Source: Wyeomyia smithii
Taxonomy: Eukaryota > Arthropoda > Insecta > Diptera > Culicidae
Reading direction: 5' to 3'
DNA length: 64,000 nucleotides
Assembly (NCBI RefSeq): GCF_029784165.1
Contig: NC_073695.1
Location: 102,551,306 to 102,615,305, forward strand
Below, one piece after another: positions 32,980 to 43,731 of the stretch. Both the position numbers and the translations under genes were made by a program. Every line of letters starts with the position of its first letter. Within the stretch, counting starts at the first letter, position 1. A model generated the notes under the pieces. It was not told the DNA's origin and did not search any database. It saw only the letters and a program-made list of their open reading frames with translations.

Positions 32980-33899
32980 ACATTGCGATAGGTTCGATTC
33001 TTCGAAAACGATTATCAAAAGTGAACATCCAGTTATAGTAATGAGGGGCAGAAGTTGGCACCTGATTGTTTACGCAAATAATCTATTTAAAACAAAGACC
33101 CCTTATTTCCTTTTTCCGAAGTTTCCGATTTCATTTTACTGCGGAAATTTACGAGTTACTTATTTCATGATTCGCTTGAGTTCGGATCAAATAAAACCCA
33201 ACTTTTCCTGGTCACATGCTGCTGTGAGTGACTCTAATTTAATTAATAAGAAAGAAAAGAGAAATCAGTCATTCAGCAAAAATGACAATTGACAGTATTT
33301 TCAATTCAAGGTAATTACATAGCATTCATCATAGCCACATCAAGTCCCGTTAGCTTCGGGTTTGTAATCTTCACGAACAAACGAACATGATACCCGGCCT
33401 CCTTTTTCATACCTTTTAATAGTTCCATAGATTCAAAAGGCCATGTTGTTACCCACGTATCGCAAATCACAATGGATGTAGATGGGAATTCGGTTAAAAT
33501 CCGTCAGCGGTTCTCATCTTGAGGTACGCGTACCCCCGAGCCTCAGGGCCTGAGGGTACGCGAAAACCTTCATAGGGTATGCGAAAGAAATCAGTGATCC
33601 TTATAATAAACCCCGTACTCGAACAAAAAGCAACAGACAAAATTGATCACCATTAATTAGTTTTATGTCGGATGTTTTTGAAACTCTCAAGGAATAAATA
33701 AACTCATATAACTTATGTTTTGCAAGCCAGGTTTATTCAAACTTCCCTTCTAGGCTGGATTCCCACACCTTGGACTTAACACTACTCATCAAATCCTGTG
33801 CAACATTTGCGCCATCTATCTCACACACTTTCATCCACTCTCTTTAAAATTCCGGTCGTTTTTGAGAACCTTTCCTGTTCTCCATAGTATGCCCTTCAT
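32980..33899. other. Intergenic; possible hAT-like terminus near 33505
   Basis: At about 33505 CAGCGGTTCTCATCTTGAGG leads into GGTACGCGTACC and an imperfect hairpin (GAGCCTCAGG ... CCTGAGG). This looks like one end of an hAT-type element. A matching inverted end (GGAGAACCACTG) occurs only at about 37945, with unmatched flanks, so no complete element is called. Nothing else is recognised. Confidence 0.4.
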
Positions 33900-34560
33900 A
33901 ACCGCCTAGAATTTATCTATTGGCGAGTTTACGGATTTGGCTCTTTGTGCACAAAAACAACATCGTTGGCTTCGCCCCTCTCTATAACCGGTTTTGCAAA
34001 ATGGCTCGATTTCAAATCCGGTCAAAACAGTGTATCAACTTCGTGGTACCGGAGGCATTCTTCTTTATATATTTGGCCGTTGTTGATGCCGATCGCTATG
34101 TACGGATTTCTGAGTTTGCCGCACCTGCCACACCAGGTCTACCTTCTTGTTTTGGGACATCCAGACGGGTCTTACCGACGAAAAATTCCAGGCTGGGAAT
34201 CTGCTTGGTGTCCGCTTTTATGTACGTCTCGTCGTCTATTACGCTGCCACTCGCGGTACAACTCCCGGAGCGGGCTTTGGTTACCGTATGCTGTTAATCG
34301 GTTCAAGGCGCCTTCCTCACTTTACAGACACGAAGTCCGGCCCGCTTCATTGTCTATTAGACAAAACAAACTAAAAAATGACTTTCTTGGCCACGTCCCG
34401 AATTAAAAGGTTCGGATTGCGCTTGAAGTATTCCCTCACCTTTCTTGCCTTCACGGGGTCGGTCGTCTTAGCTTTTCTTCCGGTGTCAGCTCACTGCTGG
34501 GTTGTCCGGGTCTCACGATCCACCTGTGGGATTGGTCTGAATTTTCCACGATTTAATTTT
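33900..34560 (-). pseudogene. Tc1/mariner-type transposase relic 3
   Basis: Read on the minus strand, 34460-34370 gives VKARKVREYFKRNPNLLIRD VAKKV (helix-turn-helix region). 34250-34050 gives DDETYIKADTKQIPSLEFFV (first catalytic Asp), GKTRLD and NSEIRT with stops and frameshifts. The plus-strand open frames at 33920-34406 are antisense shadows. C-terminal catalytic residues are not recovered. It is related to relic 2 (same VID-type DETY motif) but a distinct family. Confidence 0.65.
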
Positions 34561-35036
34561 TGAGCGAAGCACTTCACTCCCCGCCATACCTTGTTCCACC
34601 TGATCTACCCATCTTGCCCGCTGCGCCCCTGATCGTCTTCTTCCTACCGGATTCGAGTTTGCCTCATCTTCACAAGGTAATTGTCCTGCATTTTTGAAAC
34701 ATGCCCTGCCCAGCGTATGCGTCCAGCTTTAGCCACCCTTTTAATACTGGGTACGCCATAGAGTTGCGCGAGCTCCTGGTTCATCCTATGCCTCCATATT
34801 CCGTTCTCCTGCTTGCCGCCAAAAATCGTTCTTAATACCCGCCGTTCGAAAACTCCGAGCACTCGCAGGTCCTTCTCGATTGTCCACGTGTCATACTTGT
34901 AAAAAACAACCGGTCTTATGATCGTTTGGCATAGGTTACACTTCGTACGGGGGTTTAGTCTGCTCGACGCAATTGTTTGTGGAGCCCATAGTAGGCACGA
35001 CTTCCACTGATAATAAGCCTGCGGATCTCACGGCTG

Positions 35037-36158
35037 CACAGTGTTTTATTTCGCCGATTTCGTGCTCTAAATAGATAGTGTCCTCAGATTTGATTTCAGT
35101 GATATGCTTTATTTGGAAAAGTTTCTATGTATTTCATTGCGCTTCTTCTAGAATGGACGATTTAGTGATTAATTCACCTAGAAGTGATATGAAAAATTTA
35201 GTGTCTTCGAGAAAGTTGTGGCAAATGTTTCTGCTAGAAACTTTGTTGAAGATGTCAGATTTAAATCTTTTATGTTGAAAACGGTATAAAAAGTTTTATA
35301 TACAAAGTTCACTTAAATCATAATTTTCAATATAACTTTTTACCTTATATATCTTCTACCAAATTATACGTCAAACAAAAATACATATTTTTGATCTAGC
35401 CATAGTTCGAAATAAAACAATCATTCAACCATTAACGGTTTTTCGATGGTTAGTTTAACTTTAAATTACTTAGTCGTACGCAAAAATACGCAGATAGCTA
35501 TTTGATATTCTGAACGCACATCTATTCTACTTCCAAAAGAATATAAAATCATTTGTCTAATAGTCTTTTCGATTGTTTCAATGAAAAAAATCTTTTAAAT
35601 TAAAATTCGTCCTTTTTCAACTAACTTTGGTATTTCTTAATATAGCGTTTTACAATCTTCAGCAAAAATATAAACCTATGAAAATTGCACAATTTTGTAG
35701 AGGGTCATAATAACATAAAAAATCATGGGAAAGAGTTATGAAAAAATATGAACTTTCAGGTCAGTTTCGCAAAATATGTATTTTTGTTTGGCTTATAATT
35801 TTGTAGAAAATATAAAATATGTAAAAAATCCAGGACAAAAGTTTTATTGAAAATTATGATTTGAGTGAGCTGTGTATATATAACTTTTCATATTAAGAGA
35901 TAGGAATTTGACATCTTCAACAAAGTTTCTAGCAGAAACATTTGTCACAACTTTCTCGAAGACACTGGCTATCTATCTCACTGTTCTGAATAAATAAATT
36001 TTTCATATCACTTCTAGGTGAATTAATCACTAAATCGTGCATTCTAGAAGAAGCGCAATAAAATACATAGAAACTTTTCCAAATAAAGCACATCACTAAA
36101 ATCAAATCTGAGGACGCTATTAATTTAGAGCACGAAGTCGGCAAAATAAAACACTGTG
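35037..36158. mobile_element. Transib-like foldback element with CACAGTG termini
   Basis: A 1122-bp non-coding element with long inverted arms (35037-35395 and 35771-36158; the right arm has about 33 extra bases) and a 385-bp centre. Both tips read CACAGTGTTTTATTT. The flanks are GGCTG (35032-35036) and GGCTG (36159-36163), a perfect 5-bp target duplication. Removing the element and one GGCTG joins the host RTE frame as EDNHTSREIRR, matching other RTE copies, which proves the boundaries. Known Transib elements make 5-bp GC-rich duplications and start CACWRTG, like the RAG recombination-signal heptamer CACAGTG. No nonamer was seen, and no transposase is encoded. Confidence 0.75.
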
Positions 36159-37243
36159 GGCTGGTATGATTGTCCTCAGTTACCAGTGACCCAAGATAGA
36201 CAAACTCGTCGACTAGCTCGAACTCAACGCCGTCTATCGTAATGCTACTGCCTAGGCGTTGTCGGTCGGCTCCGGTTCCGCCGGCTAGCAAATACTTCAT
36301 TTTAGACGTATTTATCTGCAACCCAATCCTCGCTGCTTCCCGTCTTAGTCTGGTGTACTGTTCTGCCACTACCGCAGTTGTTTTGCCGACAATGTCCATG
36401 TCATCAGTAAAGTAAACGAATTGACTGGATTTTTATCTCAAATTTTTGCAACCAGCCAGTGCAAACAAGTGGCCAGCTTTCTCGGGCCCATCTTTATAAG
36501 CTCCGCTGCGAGGCCATCTTTCCCAGCCGATTTATTGTTTTTCAGCTGCTGATGGCATCCTTAACTTCGTCTATCGTTGGGGCTGGCACGTCGTCTACGT
36601 TAGTCGCATCGACGGGATCACTCCGCCGCCATAGTCCTCTGCCTAAGCGTCATCCAGGTGCTCGTCGAAGTGCTGCCTCGACCTTTCGGTCACCTCACGA
36701 TTGTTCGTCATAATACTACCATCTTCATTCTACTTCATTCTCCAGCTCTGCATACTACTCCTCCTCCAAGCGGTACTTTTTCTCCCGGATGATCTGGGTT
36801 CGCTGCATCTTCTGCTGTCTGTGTATTTCGACATTCTGATTGTGAGATCCGGCTGGAACCAGGTACTACGCACGACCATGTTCTTGGAGGCGACAAAGTC
36901 GATAAGTCTTAGGTCCATTTCGTTGATCAGCTGGTGTATGCTGAACCAATCACCGGTTTATATTCCTCCTCCTGGCCGGCCTGGGCGTTGAAATCCCCGA
37001 TGACGATCTTGATATCATGCTTTGGGCATCGTACTCACGCTCCAACTGCGCTTAGAACTGTGCACGTTTATAATGCTGATGTTGAAAACCGGCCCTTGAT
37101 TCCCAACCTGCACATTAGAGGGCTGATTGGCCACCACCCAAACCTTCGTTTCCACATCTTGCTCATCACTATAAAAGCTGTCCCCAGCTCATGTGTGTTG
37201 CCGCTGCTTAGGTAGATGGCATGACCTTCCCGGAACGTACGTA

Positions 37244-37507
37244 CAGAGTGGCGGAAACCTGGAAAATCATGGAATGTCAAAGAATTCATTTTTCGATCAG
37301 GAAAATCAGGGAATATCAGGGAAAACTGAAAAACAATCAGGGCTCTTTAGGATTCAGATGATTTTTTCCAGCATAAAAGACTAATGCGGGATCTCTACCA
37401 TTTGGTTTCATATCCGATCAAACACTTTTTAAACAGGAATTTCAGAGTTGTGTTATATTTTAGGAAAAATCATAGAATTTAATTTTAAAAACTTTTTCGC
37501 CACCCTG
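37244..37507. mobile_element. hAT-like MITE in RTE relic B
   Basis: Ends CAGAGTGGCGGAAAC and GTTTTTCGCCACCCTG type (right end read inward: CAGGGTGGCG) are inverted. The interior has repeated GGAAAATCA/GGGAAAAC words. The flanks are GTACGTA on the left and TACGTAC on the right; these overlap as a self-complementary sequence, so the exact duplication is ambiguous. 264 bp, non-coding. Confidence 0.6.
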
Positions 37508-38429
37508 TACGTACCATTGAGTCTTTCCAGCTCACCTCCTGTAGTGCTACGACGTCTAACCTGCGGAATTTCAATACTTCGGAGAGCACCCCTTGGAAAA
37601 AGAGAGATCGGTAGTTCCACGTCCCGAGCTTGCAAGTATTAATCCGTTCTGCTTTGAGCCGCTCCTAACATGGACGACAAATGCTCGGAAACTCAAAAGA
37701 ACCCTTCATTCCTGTCAGCATTCGAACAAGTTCTCATTGGAGATGGTTACTCGATCTTTCCTTGGTTGATCGTATCCCAGCTGGCACCGCGTGGAGGTCG
37801 GGATAGGAGTGGCTGGATAATAGGCTAAGGACCACGTATGGGGTCTATTTCGGTAGATGCGCTTGGCACCAATGGTATGCATTATCCAGCCGGTGTACAA
37901 ATGATCAGGAAATTATCGCCAAGGAGTACGAAAAAAGGTGGAGAACCACTGATATAGAGGAACCGTTTCCATATTATTCTCACACCTCTATTCATCTCAT
38001 CGCTCTTATTTGTCGAGTTTACCGTCAAATTTTATTGTTTTTCTTAAAGATAGGCTTACGATCACTTGACTGAATCGAGAGGTAAAATTAAAATTATTTT
38101 ACTTTAATATTGAAATTTGACGATAAATTAGACAAATAATAGCGATGAGATAAATATAGGTGTTGAGATGAATAGAGGAGCGGTTCCCCTTCGTGACTGA
38201 GGAAACATTCTTTTCCTACACGCGACAAAGGAAAATGTTAGAAACACCTACGCTACGCACCTACGCTGTCTTCGAAAGTTTTTTAGCGATAAGGTACACA
38301 AATTACGTAACGCATGAAGTTAGGGAGGGGTGTTTTTTGTGTTATTTATTGTTACAAAGGGGGGGATATTCTGTACAGTTACATAACTAATTTGATTTTT
38401 TCTAAACTGAAATATTTAGAGGAGGGACG

Positions 38430-39860
38430 TGTTGTTTTTTTTCCTGTGTGGACTCATCACTGCGACCAGAAACATTAGATCTATTGGTGCTTATTACGGG
38501 AGTCACTTCACGATAGAATATATTCCACTCTCACGCTCGTTTCACTTTTTGAGCCCTATTCCCGATTCCACTTCAAGTGAGGTGACAAAAATTACCTTCG
38601 TGTAGTAAGATTGACAGTGAAGTGAAGTTGAGAAAATAGGACAAGTGAAATGAGAATGTTTCCCAGCTCTAAAATTTCCAAGTCCCAGAAAATCGTTTTT
38701 TCCGTTTTTACAGATAACACAATATCTTGACGTTTTCTGCAGACTTTTGGCATCAAAAAAAATTTTTTTTTCGGTATTGAAAATTTCATGAACTACTGTG
38801 CATTTTTCCATCGGTCAAAAAATTGAAACTTTGACCGCTTTGAGGCACAGATCGAATTCTGATTCATTTCGTTACTGAAAAACAAACCCAATATTTATCA
38901 TTAGATCAAAAATCAATCGACTTTTAAACTTTCCCCAACTTCGTGAAATCATTTCACCGTTCAAAATGGTCGTGAAATAATTCCACGCGAAACGTCGATT
39001 TTTCTGTTTTCACTTCAGTGATATGACACTCATAGGTGCTCATTACGGGAGTCACTTCACGGTGAAATATATTTCACTCTCACGCTCACTTCAATTTTTT
39101 AGACCTATTCCCGATTCCACCTCAAGTGAGGTGACAAAAATCACCTCCGTAGAGTGAGATTGACAGTGAAGTGAAATTGAGAATAGGACAAGTGAAATGG
39201 GATTGTTTCCCAGCTCAAAAATCTCTAAGTCCCAGAAAGTCGTTTTTTCCCGTTTTTTTAGATAACACCAGATCTTGACGTGTTCTTCATTTCTAAGACA
39301 TTCGTTTTTTTTTCGGTATCGAAAATTTCCTGAACTACTTTGCATTTTTTTCATCGGCCAAAAAAATGAAAATTTGACCGCTTTAAGGCACGGATCAAAT
39401 TCTGATTCGTTTCTTTACTGAAGGATAAATCCAATATTTACCATTAGATCACAAATCAATCAACTTTAAGACTTATGGCATCTTCGTGGAATCATTTCAC
39501 CATTCAAAATGGTCGTGAAATAATTTCACGCGACAGGTCGCTTTTTCCGTTCTCACTTCACTGATATGACACTTATAATAACCCAGATTCCGCGGCAGAT
39601 GTCACTTTGCGACGTTTTTCTCACTAACGTGAGTCCCGTAATAGGATTTTGATCACTTCACTCCGATTTCACAGTGAAGTGACTCCTGTAATAAGCACCA
39701 ATATTACCCTGGTGTTTTCTGCACTCCGCACTTTATATTATTGGCAGTATCACTATTGAGGTAAGTGATGGTCTGATTCTACTAAGATTCGAGCCCACGA
39801 TCACCCGCTTATCAAAGCGGCCTCTGTAACCTTGAGGTTGCGGAGCTCCCTGACAGGTTG
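38430..39860 (-). repeat. tRNA-derived SINE, minus strand, split by an insertion
   Basis: The right part 39704-39855 holds the head (read on minus: GGAGCTCCGCAACCTCAAGG and GTGGGCTCGAATCTTAGTAG) and the start of the body (AGTGATACTGCCAATAATAT, GCGGAGTGCAGAAAACACC). The left part 38430-38483 holds the end of the body (ATAGATCTAATGTTTCTGGT, CGCAGTGATGAGTCCACACA with an A-rich tail). The element at 38484-39701 separates them at the ATAGAT/CAATAT position of the family. The middle of the body is also shortened. Confidence 0.75.
38484..39701. mobile_element. Dimeric TA-flanked TIR element inside SINE
   Basis: Tips TTGGTGCTTATTACGGGAGT (left) and, reading inward from the right, TTGGTGCTTATTACAGGAGT. 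TA lies outside both (38482-38483, 39702-39703). The interior consists of two direct units of about 550 bp starting at 38486 and about 39035, each beginning GGTGCT(T/C)ATTACGGGAG and sharing CACTCTCACGCTC, CCTATTCCCGATTCCAC and AAGTCCCAGAAA in order. Many GTGAAGTGA/TCACTTCAC words occur throughout. No long frame; the fold-rich ends suggest a non-autonomous DNA transposon. Confidence 0.7.
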
Positions 39861-40746
39861 CTTAGTATTATGTAATTTCAGAGAGGAATTTCTACTAAAC
39901 GTTACTTATTGACTTATTGATACATAGGGGGTTGAAATCTAGATTTTTTGCATTACGTAATTTGCTCACGACGCCCAAACTCGCGTTGGAATATGTATGC
40001 ACTGTTTCAAACTGAAATTCTCAAGAGATTGACCGCATTTAGATCGACCTGTTTTATAACCAGCTTTTGAATTATACAATCAAATCCTTTGCTGTCGAAG
40101 AGGTTATTGGGTTGTTTAGTTATTCACGGATTTCTGATTTTTATTTATCAGTTAATCATCAGAGTGTAATTTTTTGAGCAAGACGTTTTTTTTTTTAATT
40201 TTAAATCATTGTCCTTCGACTTTCAATGAAGAACAAATATCGCTATAAATCGCTACAATGACAGTTGGTACATGGGCGAGCAGACTTCGAGCAGTTTCAT
40301 TTCGTGATTTAAAAATTGAAGGACAACTATGAAAATTTTTTGAAAATCACGTTTTGCTCAGAAAATGCAGTTCCTTCAGATTATATAAAAAACTGATATA
40401 GCTAAACAACCCAATTGTGTAATATTCTAATTTCTATGGAAATCACCAATAACTTACTTAAAATATTTATAAATAAAGGTAAGTTCCCTTGTTGACAGCT
40501 CGCTTCTTGATTTTCAGTTGTTAAAAACAGAACAATTTTTTACTGAGATCATTGGGTGTCATTGAGCGAAGTGCTCTGCTCCAGTCAATTACGTTTGGGA
40601 AAAGGTTGCTTTGTGAGAAAAGTGTTGTTATCTAATAAATACTTGTAAATATTGTTTGCAAGCAATTTATATTCGAAGGCATTTATCCGAATATTCTACG
40701 GAACAGCGTTAAAAAATGTAGATTGATGACAATGTGGAAAAAAGTC
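39861..40746. other. No gene or recognised repeat
   Basis: AT-rich, no open frame above 60 codons and no motif. It forms the left flank of the LTR element. Confidence 0.55.
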
Positions 40747-40751
40747 TAGGG

Positions 40752-40944
40752 TGTTCTTGATTACTTTGAAGTGCCCCTCATGTGTACTACTCATACTGCT
40801 ATTCTTTGTACTAAATACATAAACTCTCTTTTACTTGATTTCTGGCGCCATTATAGTTCGAGTTCTCACACGGTACAGATCGTTGAATAAACTTAATTAG
40901 TAAATAAAAAAATAGTTTCATATTTTATATCGCGAAATAGAACA
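40752..40944 (+). repeat. 5' LTR, 193 bp
   Basis: Starts TGTTCTTGATTAC, ends ATATCGCGAAATAGAACA. It differs from the 3' LTR at three positions by eye (AAAC/AATC and two in the A-rich stretch near the end), about 1.6 percent. Confidence 0.9.
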
Positions 40945-40957
40945 TGGTGTCAGAAGC
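40945..40957 (+). other. Primer-binding site, tRNA-Leu type
   Basis: TGGTGTCAGAAGC directly follows the 5' LTR. TGTCAGAAG is complementary to the 3' end of insect tRNA-Leu genes (…CTTCTGACA plus CCA); the tRNA match is from recall. Confidence 0.6.
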
Positions 40958-41102
40958 TGACCTGAGCTTCTGAAAGTTTCCGGCGTCATCGTTGAAATCG
41001 CGGAGAGTTACAAGTAAAACTCCAGAGCGAAAAAGTTGGATCGGGCGTCGCTGTGATAGCCATTTTAAAAATCGGTTTTATTGTTCGGAGGTCTTCATCG
41101 AA

Positions 41103-41579
41103 ATGGACCCGAACCAGTTCAGAGAATTTATGGAGCACCAAGCCCAGATGCTCCGCGATCTAATGCAATCAATGCACACATCGAGAAGGAACGACGTAGG
41201 TCAACAGCCGCAACAACCATGCGCATCTGGAGTACCTGTTCCACTACCTTCACCGTTAGCGCTTGAGGGAGACATGGCCGAGAATTTCGACTTCTTCGAA
41301 AAAAGTTGGAAGGAGTATGCTAGCGCCATTGGCATGCAGCAGTGGCCAGCCACGGACAATTCAAAGAAAGTTAGTTTCCTTTTGTCCATAATCGGTGAAT
41401 CCGCTCGAAAAAAGTTTTTCAATTTCGAGCTAACAGATGAGCAGAAAGTAAATCCGGAAGAGACCTTGAAAGCTATCAAAGCATTTGTCGTACCAAAACG
41501 AAATGTGAATGTGGATCGTCTAGATTTTTTCAGTGCAGTGCAAATGCAAGGAGAATCCACAGATGATTTTTTGCTCTAG
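41103..41579 (+). pseudogene. Gag, N-terminal part, frameshifted
   Basis: The ATG at 41103 was chosen because MDPNQFREFMEHQAQMLRDL starts like Mag-type Gag; the frame is open from 40992 but lacks conservation there. Contains SWKEYASAIGMQQWPATDNS and KKVSFLLSIIGESARKKFFN (capsid-like helices). It ends at TAG 41577-41579 after STDDFLL. The next residues (RLKMLARLAKLGN) continue in the +1 frame, so one base has been gained or lost near 41568-41577. Confidence 0.8.
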
Positions 41580-42582
41580 GTTGAAGATGCTAGCCAGGTT
41601 AGCCAAGTTAGGTAACCTGACTACGGAACTGACAACATTCAAGTTGGTAACATCTAATAAGTGGCCACACCTTCGTTCGAAGCTTATAACCATGTCTGAC
41701 ATTACCTATGAGAAAGCAGTCGACTTGTGTAGGGCTGAAGAAATTGCCTCGGCAAGAGCAGTAGAACTCGGTGTATCGGTTAAACAATCGGAAGTAAACA
41801 AAATTCGAAAAGATAAAGGAGAGTCAAAAGCGTCTACACCCAGATGTAAGTTTTGCGGTGACAGACATGAGTTCGTGAAAGGTGTATGTCCAGCCTTCGG
41901 CAAGCGCTGCCATCGTTGCCATGGCAAGAATCATTTTGGGAAAGTATGTAAAGCGAGTGGAAAACCCAAGAGTCGAAAGTTCAAAAAGGTAAAGCAAGTG
42001 CAAGAAGGGAGTGATACAGAAGGATCGGAATCTGACTGCGATAGTGATGCATCGTCGCAACCGAGTGAAGTAGAATACGAAATCGGAAAAGTATATGACA
42101 ATTCCAGCAGTGGAGGCAGTGTCTTAGCAGAGTTGGAGCTAAAATTTGCCAAGCAATGGAACGCAGTACTATGTGAGCTAGGTACCGGAGCCAACACAAG
42201 TCTCATTGGCTTTGATTATCTCGTTAAGCTGTCCGGAAATCCTCGCCCCTTACTACAACCAACCAACTTCCGTCTTCAAAGTTTTGGTGGCAACCCTATC
42301 CACGTGCTGGGTCAGGTGAAAGTCCCATGTCGCCGGCTCGACCGAAAATACCGTTTGGTGTTACAGGTCGTGGTAGGTGATCATCGTCCTCTGTTATCAG
42401 CTAAAGCGTCACGTGAACTAGGATGTGTTAAGTTTTGTCGATCTGTATCATTTCTGGAACATCACGAGAATTCACCGAACAAGCTGATGAACATCTATAG
42501 GGTCGAAGCTCAGAAAATGATTAACGATCATCACGGTCTTTTCTCCGGTTATGGAAAACTGCCAGGTGTAGTTTCTTTGTAA
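41533..42582 (+). pseudogene. Gag C-terminus with zinc knuckles, and protease
   Basis: From about 41580: KLGNLTTELTTFKLVTSNKW, then two knuckles CKFCGDRHEFVKGVC and CHRCHGKNHFGKVC, a Lys-rich and acidic spacer, and the protease CELGTGANTSLIGF with FGGNPIHVLGQ. The retropepsin catalytic motif is normally DTGA; here the codon at 42181-42183 is GGT, giving GTGA, so the catalytic Asp is lost. TAA at 42580-42582 cuts the frame before RT. Gag and protease are fused in one frame, as in Mag-like elements. Confidence 0.8.
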
Positions 42583-43731
42583 GTGGATAAATCGATAAAA
42601 CCTTCAATTCAACCTCCACGTCGAATTCCCATAGCGGTTCGCGAGAAGCTTAAACACGAATTAGAAATGCTTGAGCACGACGGAATAATCGTCAAAGAGG
42701 CCTATCATACAGACTGGGTAAGTAACCTGGTGATTGTTCAACGTGGTGGACCAGATTCAGGTGTTCGTATTTGCTTAGATCCAGTGCCTTTTAATAATGC
42801 TTTGAAAAGACCCAATTTGCAATTTGTAACTCTGGTCGAGATACTCCCAGAGCTAGGCAAGGCTAAGGTTTTTTCGACTGTTGATGCCAGAAAAGGTTTC
42901 TGGCACGTAGTGCTCGATGAGCCGAGCAGTAAACTGACAACTTTTTGGACGCCTTTCGGTCGATATCGATGGACTCGTCTTCCATTCGGTATCGCTCCAG
43001 CCCCTGAAATTTTTCAGTGTAAACTCCAAGAAGTTATCCAAGGACTCGATGGTGTCGAATGCATAGCAGACGATTTGCTGGTTTTCGGCGTGGGAGACAC
43101 CCTTGAAGAAGCGTTAATTCACCACAACAAATGCTTAAAGAGTCTTTTGTGTCGTCTCGAGCAGCACAACGTGAAACTGAATAAATCAAAATTGAAACTG
43201 TGTGAATGCTCAGTTAAATTCTACGGACATGTGCTCACGAGTCAAGGTCTCAAACCCGACGAAGACAAGGTTACTGCTATACGTGGTTATCCAACACCGG
43301 TAAGTCGTAAAGAGGTTCATCGATTCATTGGCATGGTAAACTATCTTAGCCGATTCATCCGGAATCTCAGCACTAACATGAACAGCTTACGAAGACTGAT
43401 TTCGGAGTCCGTTCCATGGCAATGGACGTCGGTGGAGCAAGCTGAGTTCGAAAAAGTGAAATCGATGGTAGGTGATATTAACACCCTTCGTTACTATGAC
43501 GTTAAGCAACCGCTAATAATCGAATGTGATGCTAGCAGCACCGGGCTTGGCGTAGCAATTTTTCAGCGGGATGGAGTCGTAGGCTATGCGTCAAGAACTC
43601 TCTCGTCCACAGAAAGAAATTATGCTCAAATTGAAAAAGAGCTCCTGGCAATACTGTTTGCCTGCATACGATTTGATCAGCTCATTGTAGGTAATCCAAA
43701 AGCAACAGCTCGGACGGATCACAAACCGTGA
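42583..43731 (+). pseudogene. Pol: reverse transcriptase and RNase H
   Basis: Same frame as the protease block. RT motifs in order: SNLVIVQRGGPDSGVRICLD, KVFSTVDARKGFWHVVLDE, TPFGRYRWTRLPFGIAPAPE and the catalytic ECIADDLLVFGVG. Then FIGMVNYLSRFIRNLS and RNase H with IIECDASSTGLGVAIFQRDG and LSSTERNYAQIEKELLAILF. TGA at 43729-43731 replaces a sense codon after TARTDHKP. Apart from the bordering stops the domain is intact. Confidence 0.85.

Larger units (their letters stand above)
34640..37880 (-). mobile_element. RTE-like non-LTR relic B, twice interrupted
   Basis: Minus-strand relic. Endonuclease and leader pieces lie at 37.0-37.88 kb (GRFSTSAL and GTAFIVMSKMWKR on the frame at 37289-37068; ALQEV-type text near 37.55 kb) and 36.73-36.92 kb (ASKNMVVRSTWF). 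The RT end lies at 36399-36164 (INTSKMKYLLAGG, FELVDEFVYLGSLVTEDN), continuing at 35031-34644 (REIRRLIISGSRAYYGL, VLGVFERRVLRTIFGGKQEN, RIRWAGHVSKM). Two insertions split it: 35037-36158 and 37244-37507. The RT palm is mostly lost between 36.4 and 36.7 kb. Confidence 0.75.

Noticed and set aside
33920..34406. Plus-strand 125- and 153-codon open frames as genes
   Set aside because: They are antisense to a mariner-type transposase relic and have no domain of their own.
35078..36399. Frames of 66 and part of 156 codons sharing a peptide across the foldback arms
   Set aside because: They are the same inverted-repeat sequence translated twice, not a conserved protein.
33504..37957. A single 4.4-kb hAT element between CAGCGGTTCTC and GGAGAACCACTG
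   Set aside because: The 8-bp flanks do not match and the interval contains unrelated relics; the two ends are probably from separate copies.
41560..41585. Gag frameshift as programmed ribosomal frameshifting
   Set aside because: It falls in the middle of Gag before the zinc knuckles, without a convincing slippery site and pseudoknot, and the element has three further nonsense codons.
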